Of a DNA stretch of 64,000 nt, positions 9,666 through 18,708 are shown one piece after another. A model generated the notes under the pieces. The model made no database searches. It was given only the letters and a program-made list of their open reading frames with translations, and was not told the DNA's origin. A program made the translations under genes and the position numbers. Each line of letters starts with the position of its first letter. The stretch's first letter is position 1. The stretch is from Saccharomonospora cyanea NA-134 (lineage in GTDB: Bacteria; Actinomycetota; Actinomycetes; Mycobacteriales; Pseudonocardiaceae). The stretch is taken from contig NZ_CM001440.1 in NCBI RefSeq assembly GCF_000244975.1, forward strand, positions 1,229,538-1,293,537, written 5' to 3'.

Positions 9666-11162
9666 TCAGCCGTTATCGGCGATGTCGGCGAGCACCGCGG
9701 CGATGGTGCGCACCGGCACGCCCGTACCGCCCTTGGCGGTGTAGCCCCACGGGGAACCGTCGTGGTAGGCCGGGCCCGCGATGTCGATGTGCGCCCACGG
9801 CAGGTCACCGGCGACGAACTCCCGCAGGAAGATGCCCGCGGCGAGCATGCCGCCCCACCGCTGGCCCGTGACGTTCGCGAGGTCCGCGATCTTGGAGTCG
9901 AGACCCGCTCGCAGTTCCTCCGGCAGCGGCATCGGCCAGCCGTTCTCGCCCGTGGCCTGCGAGATCTCGGCGACCCGGTCGCGGAAGTCGTCCGAGCCCA
10001 TGACGCCGGCCGTGCGTTCGCCGAGCGCCACGACCTGGGCGCCCGTCAACGTGGACGTCTCGATGAGGTAGTCGGGCTCCTCCTCGCACGCCCGCGTGAT
10101 GGCGTCGGCCAGGACCAGGCGACCCTCGGCGTCGGTGTTGAGTACCTCCACCGTCTTCCCGCCGTACATGGTGAGCACGTCGCCGGGGCGGTACGCGGTG
10201 CCCGACGGCATGTTCTCCGCCAGCGGGATGTGCGCCACGACCTCGAGCGGGTACTTGAGCTTCGCCGCCAGCACCACCGACGCGAGCACCGCGGCGGCGC
10301 CCGCCATGTCGGAGGTCATCTTGTCCATGCCCGCCGCCGGCTTCAGCGAGATGCCGCCGGTGTCGAACGTGATGCCCTTGCCCACGAGCGCGACCTTCTT
10401 CTTCGCCTTCGCTCCGCGGTAGGCCACGCGCAGCAGCCGCGGCGGGCGCGACGAGCCGCCGCCGACACCGAGGATGCCGCCGAAGCCCTTGCGCTTCAGG
10501 GCCTTCTCGTCGAGGACCTCGAACTCCAGGCCACCCGTGTTCGCCAGCTCCTTGGCGCGGTCGGCGAAGGACGCGGGGAACAGGTCGTTCGGCGGCGTGT
10601 TGACCAGGTCGCGGGCGACGGTGACCGCCTCGGCGATGGCCGTGGCCGCCTTCAGCGTCGCCTTGTGCGAACGCGTGGTGCCCTCGGAAGGTGCGGCGAC
10701 CTCGACGTTCGCGGGCGGGGCGTCACCCGGCTCCGACTTGTACGCCGTGAAAGCGTAGGAGCCGAGCACGGTACCCTCCACGGCCGCCTGCAGGTCCAGC
10801 TCGGAGAGGGTGGTCAGCACCCGCTTGTGGCCGGTCGCGGCGCGACCCGAAGCGCCGGCGGCCCTCCGGACGCGCTCCGGGGTCAGGTCGTCGGCCTTGC
10901 CGAGTCCCACCGCCAGCACGATCCCGGCGGGGATGCGGCCCAGCGTCGGAACCTTCACGACCTCCTCGCTCTTGCCCGTGGCGCCCAGCGTGGCGAGGAC
11001 TTCGGTCAGCGTGCCGTCGAACGCGGAGTCCACGGCCTCGGCACCGGCCGCCAGCTCCACTCCGTCGGACCCCTGCACGGTGCCCACCACGACAACCTCG
11101 GCGCGGGTCTTGGCCAATGCCCCCTCGGAGTTCTCGGACAGGGACAGCTTCGGCACGCTCAC
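9666..11162 (-). CDS. pepA: leucyl aminopeptidase (M17 family)
   Basis: Two-metal cytosolic aminopeptidase. The M17 signature [13 protein letters not shown] is present, as are the metal and substrate ligands in [26 protein letters not shown]-type sequence (split here as [12 protein letters not shown] and [13 protein letters not shown]). The C-terminal [15 protein letters not shown] is typical. GTG 11162 with GGAG 6 nt upstream gives 498 residues, the normal length; longer readings extend only into non-homologous sequence. Its place near ilvE and sucB matches pepB/pepA in the mycobacterial order. It is divergent from the membrane protein at 11287. Confidence 0.94.
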   Translation of the reverse strand: MSVPKLSLSENSEGALAKTRAEVVVVGTVQGSDGVELAAGAEAVDSAFDGTLTEVLATLGATGKSEEVVKVPTLGRIPAGIVLAVGLGKADDLTPERVRRAAGASGRAATGHKRVLTTLSELDLQAAVEGTVLGSYAFTAYKSEPGDAPPANVEVAAPSEGTTRSHKATLKAATAIAEAVTVARDLVNTPPNDLFPASFADRAKELANTGGLEFEVLDEKALKRKGFGGILGVGGGSSRPPRLLRVAYRGAKAKKKVALVGKGITFDTGGISLKPAAGMDKMTSDMAGAAAVLASVVLAAKLKYPLEVVAHIPLAENMPSGTAYRPGDVLTMYGGKTVEVLNTDAEGRLVLADAITRACEEEPDYLIETSTLTGAQVVALGERTAGVMGSDDFRDRVAEISQATGENGWPMPLPEELRAGLDSKIADLANVTGQRWGGMLAAGIFLREFVAGDLPWAHIDIAGPAYHDGSPWGYTAKGGTGVPVRTIAAVLADIADNG

Positions 11163-11286
11163 GTCAGGCTCCTTCAGCGTCAGAACATGCGGACGGCGCT
11201 CCCCGGTCGGGGCGACGCGCCCGCCCGTCGATCTCACCCGCCATGCTATTGGCGACACCGGCACACGTGTGGAGGTAGGTCGCCCG

Positions 11287-12165
11287 ATGGCACTCGCCGC
11301 AGGACTGTTCGTCGTCCTCGCCGTGGCCGCCTCGTCGGCCGGGTGGTGGACGCTTGCCGCGCTGCCTCTGGCCGGTGTTCTCACCTGGGCGGCGGGAGCT
11401 CCCGCCGCGACACCGCGCGGGCGGGTCGAGACCGCTTCGACCACGGCGCGGCAGTGGTGCCTGCTCGTGCTGTGTGCCACGGTCCCGGCCGCCTACGTCG
11501 TGCCGGGCGCGAAGTCAGTGCTCGCGCCGGGCCTCGGCTACTCGGCTGTGGTGGTCGCCGTGCTGCTCGCCGCCTCGGTGGCCGACGCGCTGGGGGCGCG
11601 GCTGCCCGAGCGGATGTCCCGATGGGTCGTGGTGGCGGCGTTCGCGGTCGCCGCCGCGTTCGTGGCCGTGTGCGTGGCGATCGCGCCCGCGACTCCGACG
11701 TTCGCCCAGGCCGAGCCGCCGACGCCACTCGGTCTCGGCGTGGCCGTCGTGCTGGTCCTGCCCCTGTTCTCGGAACTGCGCGCGGGGCGGCTCGCGGCGG
11801 CGGTGGTGACCTCGATGGCGGTGGCCGCCGCGGCCCTCTACCAGCTCGGGCCGGTCCGCTTCGGGCTGTCACCGACGTCGCTGCGGGACGTGCTCGTCGC
11901 CGCGGACGCCGCGGCGCTCACCTCGATGCTCGTCGTGGTCGCGGTGCTTGCCGGGCTCCTCGGTGCCGTGCGTCACGCGGGACGTCTCCGGGAGGCGGGG
12001 GAGCGGGTCACGGGGCGGCCGGGATGGAGCGGTGCGGGCGCGGGGGCCGTCGCGGCGGCCTGCCTCGCGGCGGCCGTGCTCGGCCCGGCCCTCGCCGTTC
12101 AGCTGGCGGGTGTCGTGACGCTCGCCGACGTGGCCCACCGGCTCGTCCGGCGTGGGCGGAGATGA
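11287..12165 (+). CDS. polytopic membrane protein, unknown function
   Basis: A 292-residue, strongly hydrophobic protein with about eight predicted membrane segments (for example residues 4-20, 25-40, 58-75, 82-100, 110-130, 150-170, 205-225, 250-275) and short Arg-rich loops. No motif of a transporter or enzyme family is evident. GGAGG lies 11 nt before ATG 11287. It converges on the small membrane protein at 12173-12475 with a 7-nt gap. I leave the function open. Confidence 0.75.
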   Translation: MALAAGLFVVLAVAASSAGWWTLAALPLAGVLTWAAGAPAATPRGRVETASTTARQWCLLVLCATVPAAYVVPGAKSVLAPGLGYSAVVVAVLLAASVADALGARLPERMSRWVVVAAFAVAAAFVAVCVAIAPATPTFAQAEPPTPLGLGVAVVLVLPLFSELRAGRLAAAVVTSMAVAAAALYQLGPVRFGLSPTSLRDVLVAADAAALTSMLVVVAVLAGLLGAVRHAGRLREAGERVTGRPGWSGAGAGAVAAACLAAAVLGPALAVQLAGVVTLADVAHRLVRRGRR

Positions 12166-12172
12166 GCGGTCG

Positions 12173-12475
12173 TCAGGCCATCATCGCGGCGAGCCCGAAC
12201 AGCAGGAGCGAACCGAAAGTGAGGCCCACCACCGACTTGGCGGGCAGGTCGCGGGGCAACATGCTGCCGTGGCGTTCCTTCCACCACACGAGCCCGAAGA
12301 TCATGCCCACGATGCCGAGGACGATGCCGAATCCTCCGGCCATGATGAAGCCGATCAGAACGATCATGCCGCTCACGAAAGTGAGCAGCGTCGCGGCGAA
12401 GAACGCCTTCGTGTCCGAGGCGGGCCCCGCGGACACGCGGTTGGAGCGGTACGGATTCTGCGGCTGTGAGGTCAC
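12173..12475 (-). CDS. small three-helix membrane protein
   Basis: A 100-residue protein with a polar N-terminus ([17 protein letters not shown]) followed by three hydrophobic segments at about 28-47, 48-66 and 82-99. It ends [10 protein letters not shown]. No named domain is recognised. It is divergent from ilvE with 63 bp between start codons. The GTG at 12475 follows no clear ribosome site. Confidence 0.75.
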   Translation of the reverse strand: MTSQPQNPYRSNRVSAGPASDTKAFFAATLLTFVSGMIVLIGFIMAGGFGIVLGIVGMIFGLVWWKERHGSMLPRDLPAKSVVGLTFGSLLLFGLAAMMA

Positions 12476-12538
12476 GCCGCCATCGTAGAGGCGCGCACGC
12501 CTCTGGTCTCGCCGCCGATGGAAGATATGCTGACGGCC

Positions 12539-13642
12539 ATGACGACCACGATCCCTTTCAGCCACAGCCCCAGCACCCGTCCGGCCTCGGCGGAGCGGGT
12601 AGCTGAGGTACTGGCGAAGCCGGGATTCGGGGTGCACTTCACCGACCACATGGCCACGGTGAAGTGGACGAAGGGCACGGGTTGGCACGACGCCGAGCTG
12701 CGGGCGTACGAGCCGGTGTCGCTCGACCCCGCCACGGCGGTGCTGCACTACGGCCAGGCGATCTTCGAAGGGCTCAAGGCCTACCGGCAGCCGGACGGCA
12801 CGGTGAAGGCGTTCCGCCCGGACGTCAACGCCGCCCGGTTCCGCCGTTCGGCGCGCAGGCTGGCCATGCCGGAGCTGCCCGACGAACTCTTCCTGGGCTC
12901 GATCCGGGAGCTGATCGCCGCGGACGAACGGTGGGTGCCGACGCGGCAGGGGGACTCCCTCTACCTTCGGCCCTTCCTCATCGCGACGGAGGCCGGGCTC
13001 GGTGTCAACAGCCCGTCGTCCAGCTACCTGTACATGCTCATCGCCTCGCCCGCGGGGTCGTACTTCACGGGCGGCGTGAAGCCGGTGAGTGTGTGGCTGT
13101 CCACCGAGTACGTGCGGGCCGCTCCCGGCGGCACGGGCGAGGCCAAGTGCGCCGGTAACTACGCGGCGTCCTTCGTGGCGCAGGCGCAGGCGGTGGAGCA
13201 GGGCTGTGACCAGGTGGTGTGGCTCGACGCGAACGAGCGCCGCTACGTCGAGGAGATGGGCGGCATGAACCTGTTCTTCGTGTTCGGCTCCGGTTCGGAT
13301 GCCCGCGTGGTGACGCCCGAACTGAGCGGGTCGCTGCTGCCCGGTGTCACGCGTGACTCGCTGCTGCGGCTCGCCTCGGACTTCGGCTACCGGGTGGAGG
13401 AACGCAGGATCACCACCGACGAGTGGGAGAAGACCGCGAGCTCCGGGGAGCTCACCGAGGTGTTCGCGTGCGGTACGGCCGCCGTGATCACGCCGGTCGG
13501 ACACGTCAAGCACGCGGGCGGAGAGTTCTCCGTCGGAGACGGCTCGCCCGGCGAGATCACCATGAAGCTGCGTGAGGAACTGACCGGCATCCAGGAGGGC
13601 ACGCGCCCCGATCCGCACGGCTGGATGTACACGCTGGGCTGA
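12539..13642 (+). CDS. ilvE: branched-chain amino acid aminotransferase
   Basis: PLP enzyme of fold type IV that interconverts Leu, Ile and Val with their 2-oxoacids. The first block, [13 protein letters not shown], and [16 protein letters not shown] (residues 68-83) are typical of the family; Lys203 in [12 protein letters not shown] is the Schiff-base lysine; [10 protein letters not shown] near the end binds the cofactor phosphate. TATGCT (12526-12531) ends 7 nt before ATG 12539, so the transcript is probably leaderless and the two upstream ATGs at 12518 and 12527 are not used. The resulting 367 residues match the mycobacterial enzyme. Confidence 0.95.
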   Translation: MTTTIPFSHSPSTRPASAERVAEVLAKPGFGVHFTDHMATVKWTKGTGWHDAELRAYEPVSLDPATAVLHYGQAIFEGLKAYRQPDGTVKAFRPDVNAARFRRSARRLAMPELPDELFLGSIRELIAADERWVPTRQGDSLYLRPFLIATEAGLGVNSPSSSYLYMLIASPAGSYFTGGVKPVSVWLSTEYVRAAPGGTGEAKCAGNYAASFVAQAQAVEQGCDQVVWLDANERRYVEEMGGMNLFFVFGSGSDARVVTPELSGSLLPGVTRDSLLRLASDFGYRVEERRITTDEWEKTASSGELTEVFACGTAAVITPVGHVKHAGGEFSVGDGSPGEITMKLREELTGIQEGTRPDPHGWMYTLG

Positions 13643-13651
13643 GCGAAGGCA

Positions 13652-13795
13652 TCAGCGGCGGCGTCTGCGTTCGCGCAGGCGCCGCCCCAGCTCCCGGGGT
13701 CCTGCCCCGCCACTCCGGCGCAGGAGAACCCGGACCGCGAGCAGGACCAGCACGGCGACGACGGCGACGGCGCTGAGCACGAGTTCCTGGCTCAT
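13652..13795 (-). CDS. small single-pass membrane protein
   Basis: A 47-residue protein: MSQELVLSAVAVVAVLVLLA forms one membrane helix, followed by a cytoplasmic tail very rich in Arg. TAGGTT (13807-13802) ends 6 nt before the ATG, the same leaderless spacing seen in confirmed genes nearby, which supports it being real. It lies between ilvE and cobT, on the cobT strand. Function unknown. Confidence 0.6.
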   Translation of the reverse strand: MSQELVLSAVAVVAVLVLLAVRVLLRRSGGAGPRELGRRLRERRRRR

Positions 13796-13827
13796 GCTCG
13801 GAACCTAACGATCTTGCCGGTGTCCCG

Positions 13828-14790
13828 CTATTCGGCGAGCCGTGCCGCGCTCGCCAGCAGCGGCAGGAGTGCCACGGCGCCGGTGCCCGCGCCTTCCGCG
13901 ATGCCGAGGTCCACGAGCGGTTCCAGGTCGAGGTGTTCCAGCGCCACGGCATGGGCGGGTTCGGTGGTCCGGTGCGCGGCCGCCCACCAGGACCGGGCGC
14001 CCGGTGCGAGTTCCTCGGCCAGCAGCGCCGCGGCGCACACGGACAGATCGTCGAGCAGCACCGGGGTGCGGCGCACGGCGGCCTGAGCGAGGAACCCGGC
14101 GAGGGCGGCGAGGTCCGCGCCTCCGGCGGTCCGCAACAGTTCGAGTGGTTCCGTCACCACCGGCCGCGCCCGGCGCAGGGTGTCGCGCACGGCGGCGGCC
14201 TTGCGCATCCAGGTGTTGTCGTCGATACCCGAGCCGCGGCCGACGACGGCGACCGGTTCGGTGCCGGTGAGCGCGGCCACGAGCGTGGCCGCGGGTGTGC
14301 TCGCCCCCACCCCGAGTCCGGCCGGCACGAGCAGGTCCGCTCCCTCGTCCACCTCGGCGTCGGCGATCCGGATTCCGGCGTCCACGGCCGCCTCGACCTG
14401 CTCGCGTGTCAGCGCGTCCTCGCTGTCGATGGGGCCTGAGCCTCGGCGGACCTTGAACTCGTCCCGCTCTTCGCTGTCCACGGCGACGTCGACGATCCGC
14501 ATTCCGGCGCCGGCCCGGTCGGCCAGCAGGCCGAGCGGCGTGCCGCCGTCGCGCAGTTCCCGCACCGCCTCCCGCGTGTACTCGGGAGGGCGGGCGGACA
14601 CACCCCTGGCCGCGATGCCGTGGTCGGCGGCGAAGACGACGATGCGAGGGTGCCGGGGCGGCGTGGGCCGGGAGCGGCCCTGGCGAGCGGCGAGCCAGTC
14701 GCCGAAGGTGTCGAGGGTGCCGAACCTGGGGCGGCTCGTCCTGCGCTGGGTGTCGTCGGGCCGGGGAACCTCGGCGAACTCGATAGGCAC
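13828..14790 (-). CDS. cobT: nicotinate-nucleotide-dimethylbenzimidazole phosphoribosyltransferase CobT
   Basis: Activates the lower ligand (dimethylbenzimidazole or similar base) for cobalamin assembly. Conserved blocks are FAADHGIAARGVS near residue 55, GLGVGASTPAAT near 158, GRGSGIDD near 185, and the catalytic Glu299 in IAEGAGTGA. Length 320 is slightly short but normal for actinobacteria. TACGGT (14802-14797) ends 6 nt before the GTG start, so it is probably leaderless. It is divergent from the ispD-like gene; M. tuberculosis also has cobT close to ilvE. Confidence 0.93.
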   Translation of the reverse strand: MPIEFAEVPRPDDTQRRTSRPRFGTLDTFGDWLAARQGRSRPTPPRHPRIVVFAADHGIAARGVSARPPEYTREAVRELRDGGTPLGLLADRAGAGMRIVDVAVDSEERDEFKVRRGSGPIDSEDALTREQVEAAVDAGIRIADAEVDEGADLLVPAGLGVGASTPAATLVAALTGTEPVAVVGRGSGIDDNTWMRKAAAVRDTLRRARPVVTEPLELLRTAGGADLAALAGFLAQAAVRRTPVLLDDLSVCAAALLAEELAPGARSWWAAAHRTTEPAHAVALEHLDLEPLVDLGIAEGAGTGAVALLPLLASAARLAE

Positions 14791-14916
14791 GTGCCTACCG
14801 TACCCAGCGCGACGGTGCCGGGACGACGAACGTCGGCAGGCGTGCGGTAGGTGCGGACACGCGTTCGCAGGCTGCGGACACGGGCTTGGGGGGACGGGTC
14901 TCTAAGATCGGGCGCC

Positions 14917-15642
14917 ATGGCGGGTGGGCTGAGATCACCGGGGGCGGCCGGGGTCGTGCTGGCGAGTGGTGCGGGCACACGCGTGGGAGCGGCGACCAAC
15001 AAGGTCTACCTGCCGCTAGCCGGTCGCAGCGTCGTGTCCTGGTCGCTCGACGCCTTCGCGCGGGCGGAGGGTGTCGACGTCGTCGTGCTGGTCACCAGGC
15101 CCGTGGACCGCGACCTGGTCGAGTGCGTGCTGCGCGACGAGCTGCCCGGAACACCCGTGGAGGTCGTCCACGGTGGACGGAGTAGGCAGGAGTCCGAACT
15201 GTTCGCGTTGCGACACCTGAAGAGCCGTATCGAGTCGGGTGCGGTCGACACCGTGCTGTTGCACGACGGCGCGCGCCCGCTGGTGAGCACAGCGCTCATC
15301 GCGGAGGTGCTGCGGGTGGCGCGGGAACACGGGGGTGCTCTCCCCGGACTCCGGGCCGACGACATCGTGGCGCTCGGCGACGGTAGCGGTGAGACCGTCA
15401 CCGGGGCGGGGCACGAGACGTTGGTGCGCGCGCAGACCCCGCAGGGGTTCCGGGCGGCACCGCTGCTGGCGGCCTACGAGCGGGCCGAGGCCGAGGGGTT
15501 CGCCGGGACGGACACGGCCTCGTGCATGGAGCGGTTCTCCGAGCTCCCGGTGCGCTGGGTGCCGGGGGAGGAACGCAACATCAAGGTCACCTACCCGCAC
15601 GATCTGGTGATCGCCGATCGGGTGCTCTCCGAGGGATCGTGA
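14917..15642 (+). CDS. IspD/TarI-family cytidylyltransferase
   Basis: A 241-residue nucleotidyltransferase of the IspD fold. It has LASGAGTRVGAATNKVYLPL for the CTP loop and lysine, HDGARPLVS, LVRAQTPQGFR, GTDTAS and the C-terminal GEERNIKVTYPHDL, all positions conserved in IspD. IspD makes CDP-methylerythritol in isoprenoid synthesis; TarI relatives make CDP-ribitol. Several residues differ from canonical IspD (ASGAG for AAGxG, CMERF for DDASLVE), and no ispF lies nearby, so a paralogue with another substrate is possible. TAAGAT (14903-14908) ends 8 nt before ATG 14917, implying a leaderless mRNA. Confidence 0.85.
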   Translation: MAGGLRSPGAAGVVLASGAGTRVGAATNKVYLPLAGRSVVSWSLDAFARAEGVDVVVLVTRPVDRDLVECVLRDELPGTPVEVVHGGRSRQESELFALRHLKSRIESGAVDTVLLHDGARPLVSTALIAEVLRVAREHGGALPGLRADDIVALGDGSGETVTGAGHETLVRAQTPQGFRAAPLLAAYERAEAEGFAGTDTASCMERFSELPVRWVPGEERNIKVTYPHDLVIADRVLSEGS

Positions 15643-15691
15643 GCCGACGCCGACCGTCCACTCACGACCCGCTCGGGTGGTGGTCCGGACG

Positions 15692-16687
15692 TCAGAGGAC
15701 CGGGCTCTTGGTCAGCCCCGGGTCACGTTCCACGACGTCGTCGAGTGCTTCGTCGATGGCCCGCATGAGGTCGTCGTCGAGCTCGGTCCCCGCGGCCTTC
15801 ACGTTCTCGTGCACCTGCTCGGGCCGCGACGCGCCGATGATGGCCGAGGCGACGTTGGGGTTCTGGAGCACCCAGGCCACGGCGAGCTGCGCCATGGTGA
15901 GCCCGGCCTGTTCCGCCAGCGGTTGCAGCTTCTGTACGCGTGTGAGCACCTCGTCACGCAGGTAGCGTTCCACCATCCTCGCGCCACCCTTCTGGTCGGT
16001 GGCCCGGGAACCGGCGGGCAGCGGCTGGCCCGGCTTGTACTTGCCCGTGAGCACGCCCTGCGCGATGGGCGACCACACGATCTGGCTAAGACCCTCGCGC
16101 TCGCAGGTCGGCACGACCTGTTCCTCGATGACCCGCCACAGCATGTTGTACTGCGGCTGGTTGGAGACGAACGGGATCTTCAGCTCACGTGCCAGCGCGG
16201 CGCCCCGCGCGATCTGCTCGGCGCTCCACTCCGACACTCCGATGTAGAGCACCTTGCCCTGTCGCACCAGGTCGGCGAACGCCGTCATGGTCTCCTCGAG
16301 CGGCACCGTGTGGTCGAAGCGGTGGGCCTGGTACAGGTCGACGTAGTCGGTGCCGAGGCGCTTCAGCGACGCGTGGGCCGACTCCATGATGTGCTTGCGC
16401 CCCAGGCCCTTGTCGTTGGGGCCTCCGGGTCCGGTCGGCCAGAACACCTTGGTGAAGATCTCCAGGCTTTCCCTGCGCTGGCCTGCCAGGCCTCGCCCGA
16501 GCACGGATTCCGCCACGGTGTTGGCGTACACGTCGGCTGTGTCGAAGGTGGTCACACCCGCGTCGAGCGCGGCCTTGATGCACGCGTGGGCCTGCTCCTC
16601 CTCCACCTGGGAGCCGTGGGTGAGCCAGTTGCCGTACGAGATTTCACTGACGGAGAGGCCACTGCGGCCGAGACGACGAAACTCCAT
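15692..16687 (-). CDS. aldo/keto reductase, Kv-beta/YghZ-like
   Basis: A 331-residue NADPH-dependent TIM-barrel reductase. The catalytic tetrad is Asp49 and Tyr54 in FDTADVY, Lys80 in IFTKV and His122 in YQAHR. GVSEWSAEQI, NQPQYNMLWR and the C-terminal SAIIGASRPEQVHEN are typical of the AKR6/voltage-gated potassium channel beta-subunit-like group, which reduces aldehydes such as methylglyoxal; the real substrate is unknown. TAAGCT (16699-16694) ends 6 nt before the ATG, indicating leaderless transcription. It is next to a TetR gene on the same strand (32 nt downstream of it). Confidence 0.92.
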   Translation of the reverse strand: MEFRRLGRSGLSVSEISYGNWLTHGSQVEEEQAHACIKAALDAGVTTFDTADVYANTVAESVLGRGLAGQRRESLEIFTKVFWPTGPGGPNDKGLGRKHIMESAHASLKRLGTDYVDLYQAHRFDHTVPLEETMTAFADLVRQGKVLYIGVSEWSAEQIARGAALARELKIPFVSNQPQYNMLWRVIEEQVVPTCEREGLSQIVWSPIAQGVLTGKYKPGQPLPAGSRATDQKGGARMVERYLRDEVLTRVQKLQPLAEQAGLTMAQLAVAWVLQNPNVASAIIGASRPEQVHENVKAAGTELDDDLMRAIDEALDDVVERDPGLTKSPVL

Positions 16688-16719
16688 ACCGCAAGCTTAG
16701 TCGTCGATCATTCGCATGG

Positions 16720-17421
16720 CTAAACACCTTCCCGGGGGCCGTCGGGCGTGTCCCCACCGGCCAGGCGGTCGTGCTCGGCCGCTGCCGTGGCCGGACCGAG
16801 GTACGGCAGCAGGACACAGTAGGCCAGGTCGGGCAGCAGTTCGGGCAGACGCGCGGTCTCGCCCCGCTCCACCCTGGAGTAGACCACCTCGACCACGCCT
16901 CCCACCACGGTCTCAGCGGTGATGGGAGGCAGCCTGCGGGGATCGTCGCCGTCGGTGAGGGCGTGAGTGCTGCGGTCCACCAGGTCGACGATGGCGAGCA
17001 GGGCGTCGTGGCGCCGCCGCAGCGCGGCGGGGCCGGCCGCGAGGGCCTCGACGACGGTCAACTGCGCCTCGGCCGGGTGTTCGGCGAAGAAGGTGAGCAC
17101 GGTGCGCAGGGTCTCCTCAACCCGTTGTGCGAACGTGGCGTCCCGCAGGGCGGCGATCCCGCGGAGGCGGGTGGCCAAGCGCCGTGCCACGTCGTCGTAG
17201 GCGGCGAGGAAGGCCTCTTCCTTGTTGCGGAAGTAGTGATAGAAGGTCCTGCGCGACACCCGCGCCGCACCCACGATCGCTTCCACGGTGAGGTCCGGGT
17301 AGCCGTGTTCGGCGACGCACGCGATCGTCGCGTTGAGGATGCGGCCGCGCTGGTGGTCGGTGACGTACTCACGGGTCAAGCCGTGTCGGCCACGTGGCAA
17401 CTGTTCCGTGCCTCCGCCCAC
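16720..17421 (-). CDS. TetR family transcriptional regulator
   Basis: A 233-residue regulator. The LPRGRHGLTREYVTDHQRGR leader is a hallmark of one actinobacterial TetR group. The HTH follows: ATIACVAEHGYPDLTVEAIV, then VSRRTFYHYFRNKEEAFLAAY. GGAGG lies 5 nt before GTG 17421, which fixes a start that keeps the leader motif. It is divergent from a second TetR-like gene (start 17485) with 63 bp between them. It ends 32 nt before the aldo/keto reductase start, so it may regulate that enzyme, its own promoter or the divergent gene. Confidence 0.9.
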   Translation of the reverse strand: MGGGTEQLPRGRHGLTREYVTDHQRGRILNATIACVAEHGYPDLTVEAIVGAARVSRRTFYHYFRNKEEAFLAAYDDVARRLATRLRGIAALRDATFAQRVEETLRTVLTFFAEHPAEAQLTVVEALAAGPAALRRRHDALLAIVDLVDRSTHALTDGDDPRRLPPITAETVVGGVVEVVYSRVERGETARLPELLPDLAYCVLLPYLGPATAAAEHDRLAGGDTPDGPREGV

Positions 17422-17484
17422 AACTACCTCCGGTCCGCAACGTCGCACTGGTCGACGGTGGCTCCTGCCGGTTACTCTCCGGTT

Positions 17485-18066
17485 GTGATCACGAACACGT
17501 TCGAGTGCCGTGTCTGCGCTCGGCTGCGGTCCGCTCTGCGCGCCGCGGCTCGAGATCGTGCCTGGGCGGAGATCACCCCAGTGGAGGTCGCGGGCGTGGC
17601 GGAGCTGCGTGCGTCCGTCTTCACGCAACATTACAGAAGTGTGGTGACCTGCGGTCTGGCCGCCTTCGACGAGGCGGCCGGGGAGTGCAGGGCGGTGTGC
17701 GAGTGTGCCTGGGCCTCGCGCGGAGGTGACTGCGGGGAGCGCTACCGGGCGGTGGCGGACGCGGTGCTGAGCTGGGCCGCTGAGAACCGGGACGCCGCTC
17801 GCTTCCTGTTCGTGGTCACGGAGCGTACGTCCGAGCCTGTCCTGCTCGCCCGGCTGAGCGCGTTCAAGCGGTCCGTGGCGGAGCTGTTCGACCCCTCCGC
17901 GAAGTACACGCCGGCCGGACGTATCCACGTCGAGTTCCTCGTTGGGCTGTTCTTCCGTGTTGTGGCGGAGGCGCTCGGCGGGGAGGTGTCCACGGCCGCG
18001 CTCCGGCGCGAGGTGTTGTCGCTGAGCTTGTTCCTGAGCGGATGCTCGACGCGTCTCGCAGAGTGA
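17485..18066 (+). CDS. TetR-like regulator with degenerate HTH
   Basis: A 193-residue all-helical protein whose first 60 residues follow the TetR layout (AARDRAWAEITPVEVAGVAE, then FTQHYRSVVTCGLAAFDE) but lack several usual HTH residues, such as the Gly-x-x-x-Thr-T start. The rest, from about residue 70, resembles the C-terminal ligand domain with FLFVVTERTSEP. It has an unusual CxxC pair near the N-terminus (ECRVCARL). TACTCT ends 6 nt before the GTG, suggesting a leaderless mRNA. It lies directly upstream of the secreted protein gene and is divergent from a canonical TetR gene. I regard it as a diverged TetR protein; DNA binding is not certain. Confidence 0.7.
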   Translation: MITNTFECRVCARLRSALRAAARDRAWAEITPVEVAGVAELRASVFTQHYRSVVTCGLAAFDEAAGECRAVCECAWASRGGDCGERYRAVADAVLSWAAENRDAARFLFVVTERTSEPVLLARLSAFKRSVAELFDPSAKYTPAGRIHVEFLVGLFFRVVAEALGGEVSTAALRREVLSLSLFLSGCSTRLAE

Positions 18067-18084
18067 CGAGCCGGTCCCGGACCG

Positions 18085-18113
18085 TTGACTTCAAGAAACA
18101 CCGGTGTTTATAT
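18085..18113 (+). promoter_or_regulatory. promoter with operator palindrome in its spacer
   Basis: TTGACT (18085-18090), a 17-nt spacer and TTATAT (18108-18113) form a near-consensus sigma-A promoter for the secreted protein gene. AAACACCGGTGTTT (18096-18109), a perfect 14-bp palindrome, fills the spacer. A repressor on this site would block RNA polymerase. The two adjacent TetR-type proteins are the natural candidates. Confidence 0.7.
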
Positions 18114-18159
18114 AGGGGGGCCAGTTAACCCGCTGGTAACCCTGACACGGGAGGTAGCA

Positions 18160-18636
18160 GTGGCTCGGCTCTCTACTCGACCGATCGGTGTCCTCGTCTC
18201 CGCGCTGGCCCTGGCCGGCATGAGCGTCGGCGTGGCCGCCGCCGATCACCAGAAGGTGGACGGCTCCATCACGTCCGACGGCGACACCTGCAGCTGGACC
18301 GGCGCGGACACCAGCGCGAACCCGCCCGAGACCCTCACCGTCGACCGGCGCTCGGTCAACGCGAACATGACCTGCACGGGCGGGCTCTCGGCCACCCTGA
18401 ACAACAACCCGACCATCACGTTCGACGACGCCGCGGGTACGGCCACGGCCGACCGGATCACCGTCACCGTGGTGAGCATGGGGGTGTCGTGCGAGTACTC
18501 GGCCGACGGGCTCTCGGCCCAGCGGGACGGGAACGCACGCACCTACACCGCCCGTGGCGTGACCCTCACCAAGTCGGGCGGAGGTTTTCTGTGCCCCGGT
18601 AGCCGGACCGCCGACGCCGAGTTCGTGTTCCACTGA
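18160..18636 (+). CDS. small secreted protein with four cysteines
   Basis: A 158-residue exported protein. The signal peptide has a basic start (MARLSTRPIG), a hydrophobic core (VLVSALALAGMSVGVA) and a likely cut after AAA before DHQKV, about residue 28. The mature part is Thr/Asp/Gly-rich and strand-like, with four Cys (DTCSW, MTCTG, VSCEY, FLCPG) that could form two disulfides. No known domain is recognised. GGGAGG 5-6 nt before GTG 18160 sets the start. Transcription is from the palindrome-bearing promoter at 18085, so it is probably repressible. A strong hairpin follows the gene. Confidence 0.83.
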   Translation: MARLSTRPIGVLVSALALAGMSVGVAAADHQKVDGSITSDGDTCSWTGADTSANPPETLTVDRRSVNANMTCTGGLSATLNNNPTITFDDAAGTATADRITVTVVSMGVSCEYSADGLSAQRDGNARTYTARGVTLTKSGGGFLCPGSRTADAEFVFH

Positions 18637-18650
18637 CGGACGGCTTCGTG

Positions 18651-18694
18651 CCCGTGGGTCGCGTGCGTATCGGGGGATGCGCGCGACCCACGGG
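18651..18694. terminator. strong hairpin between convergent genes
   Basis: CCCGTGGGTCGCG (18651-18663) pairs perfectly with CGCGACCCACGGG (18682-18694); four more pairs, two of them G-U, extend the stem inward. It serves both the secreted protein gene and the convergent DUF3043 gene. Confidence 0.75.
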
Positions 18695-18708
18695 GTCAGT
18701 CGGCAGGC

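Noticed and set aside
8109-12488. A 1459-codon open frame on the + strand
   Set aside because: It runs opposite to lpdA-side genes, pepA and others that have clear homology and motifs; its translation is Arg/His-rich without domains. It is a GC-bias shadow.
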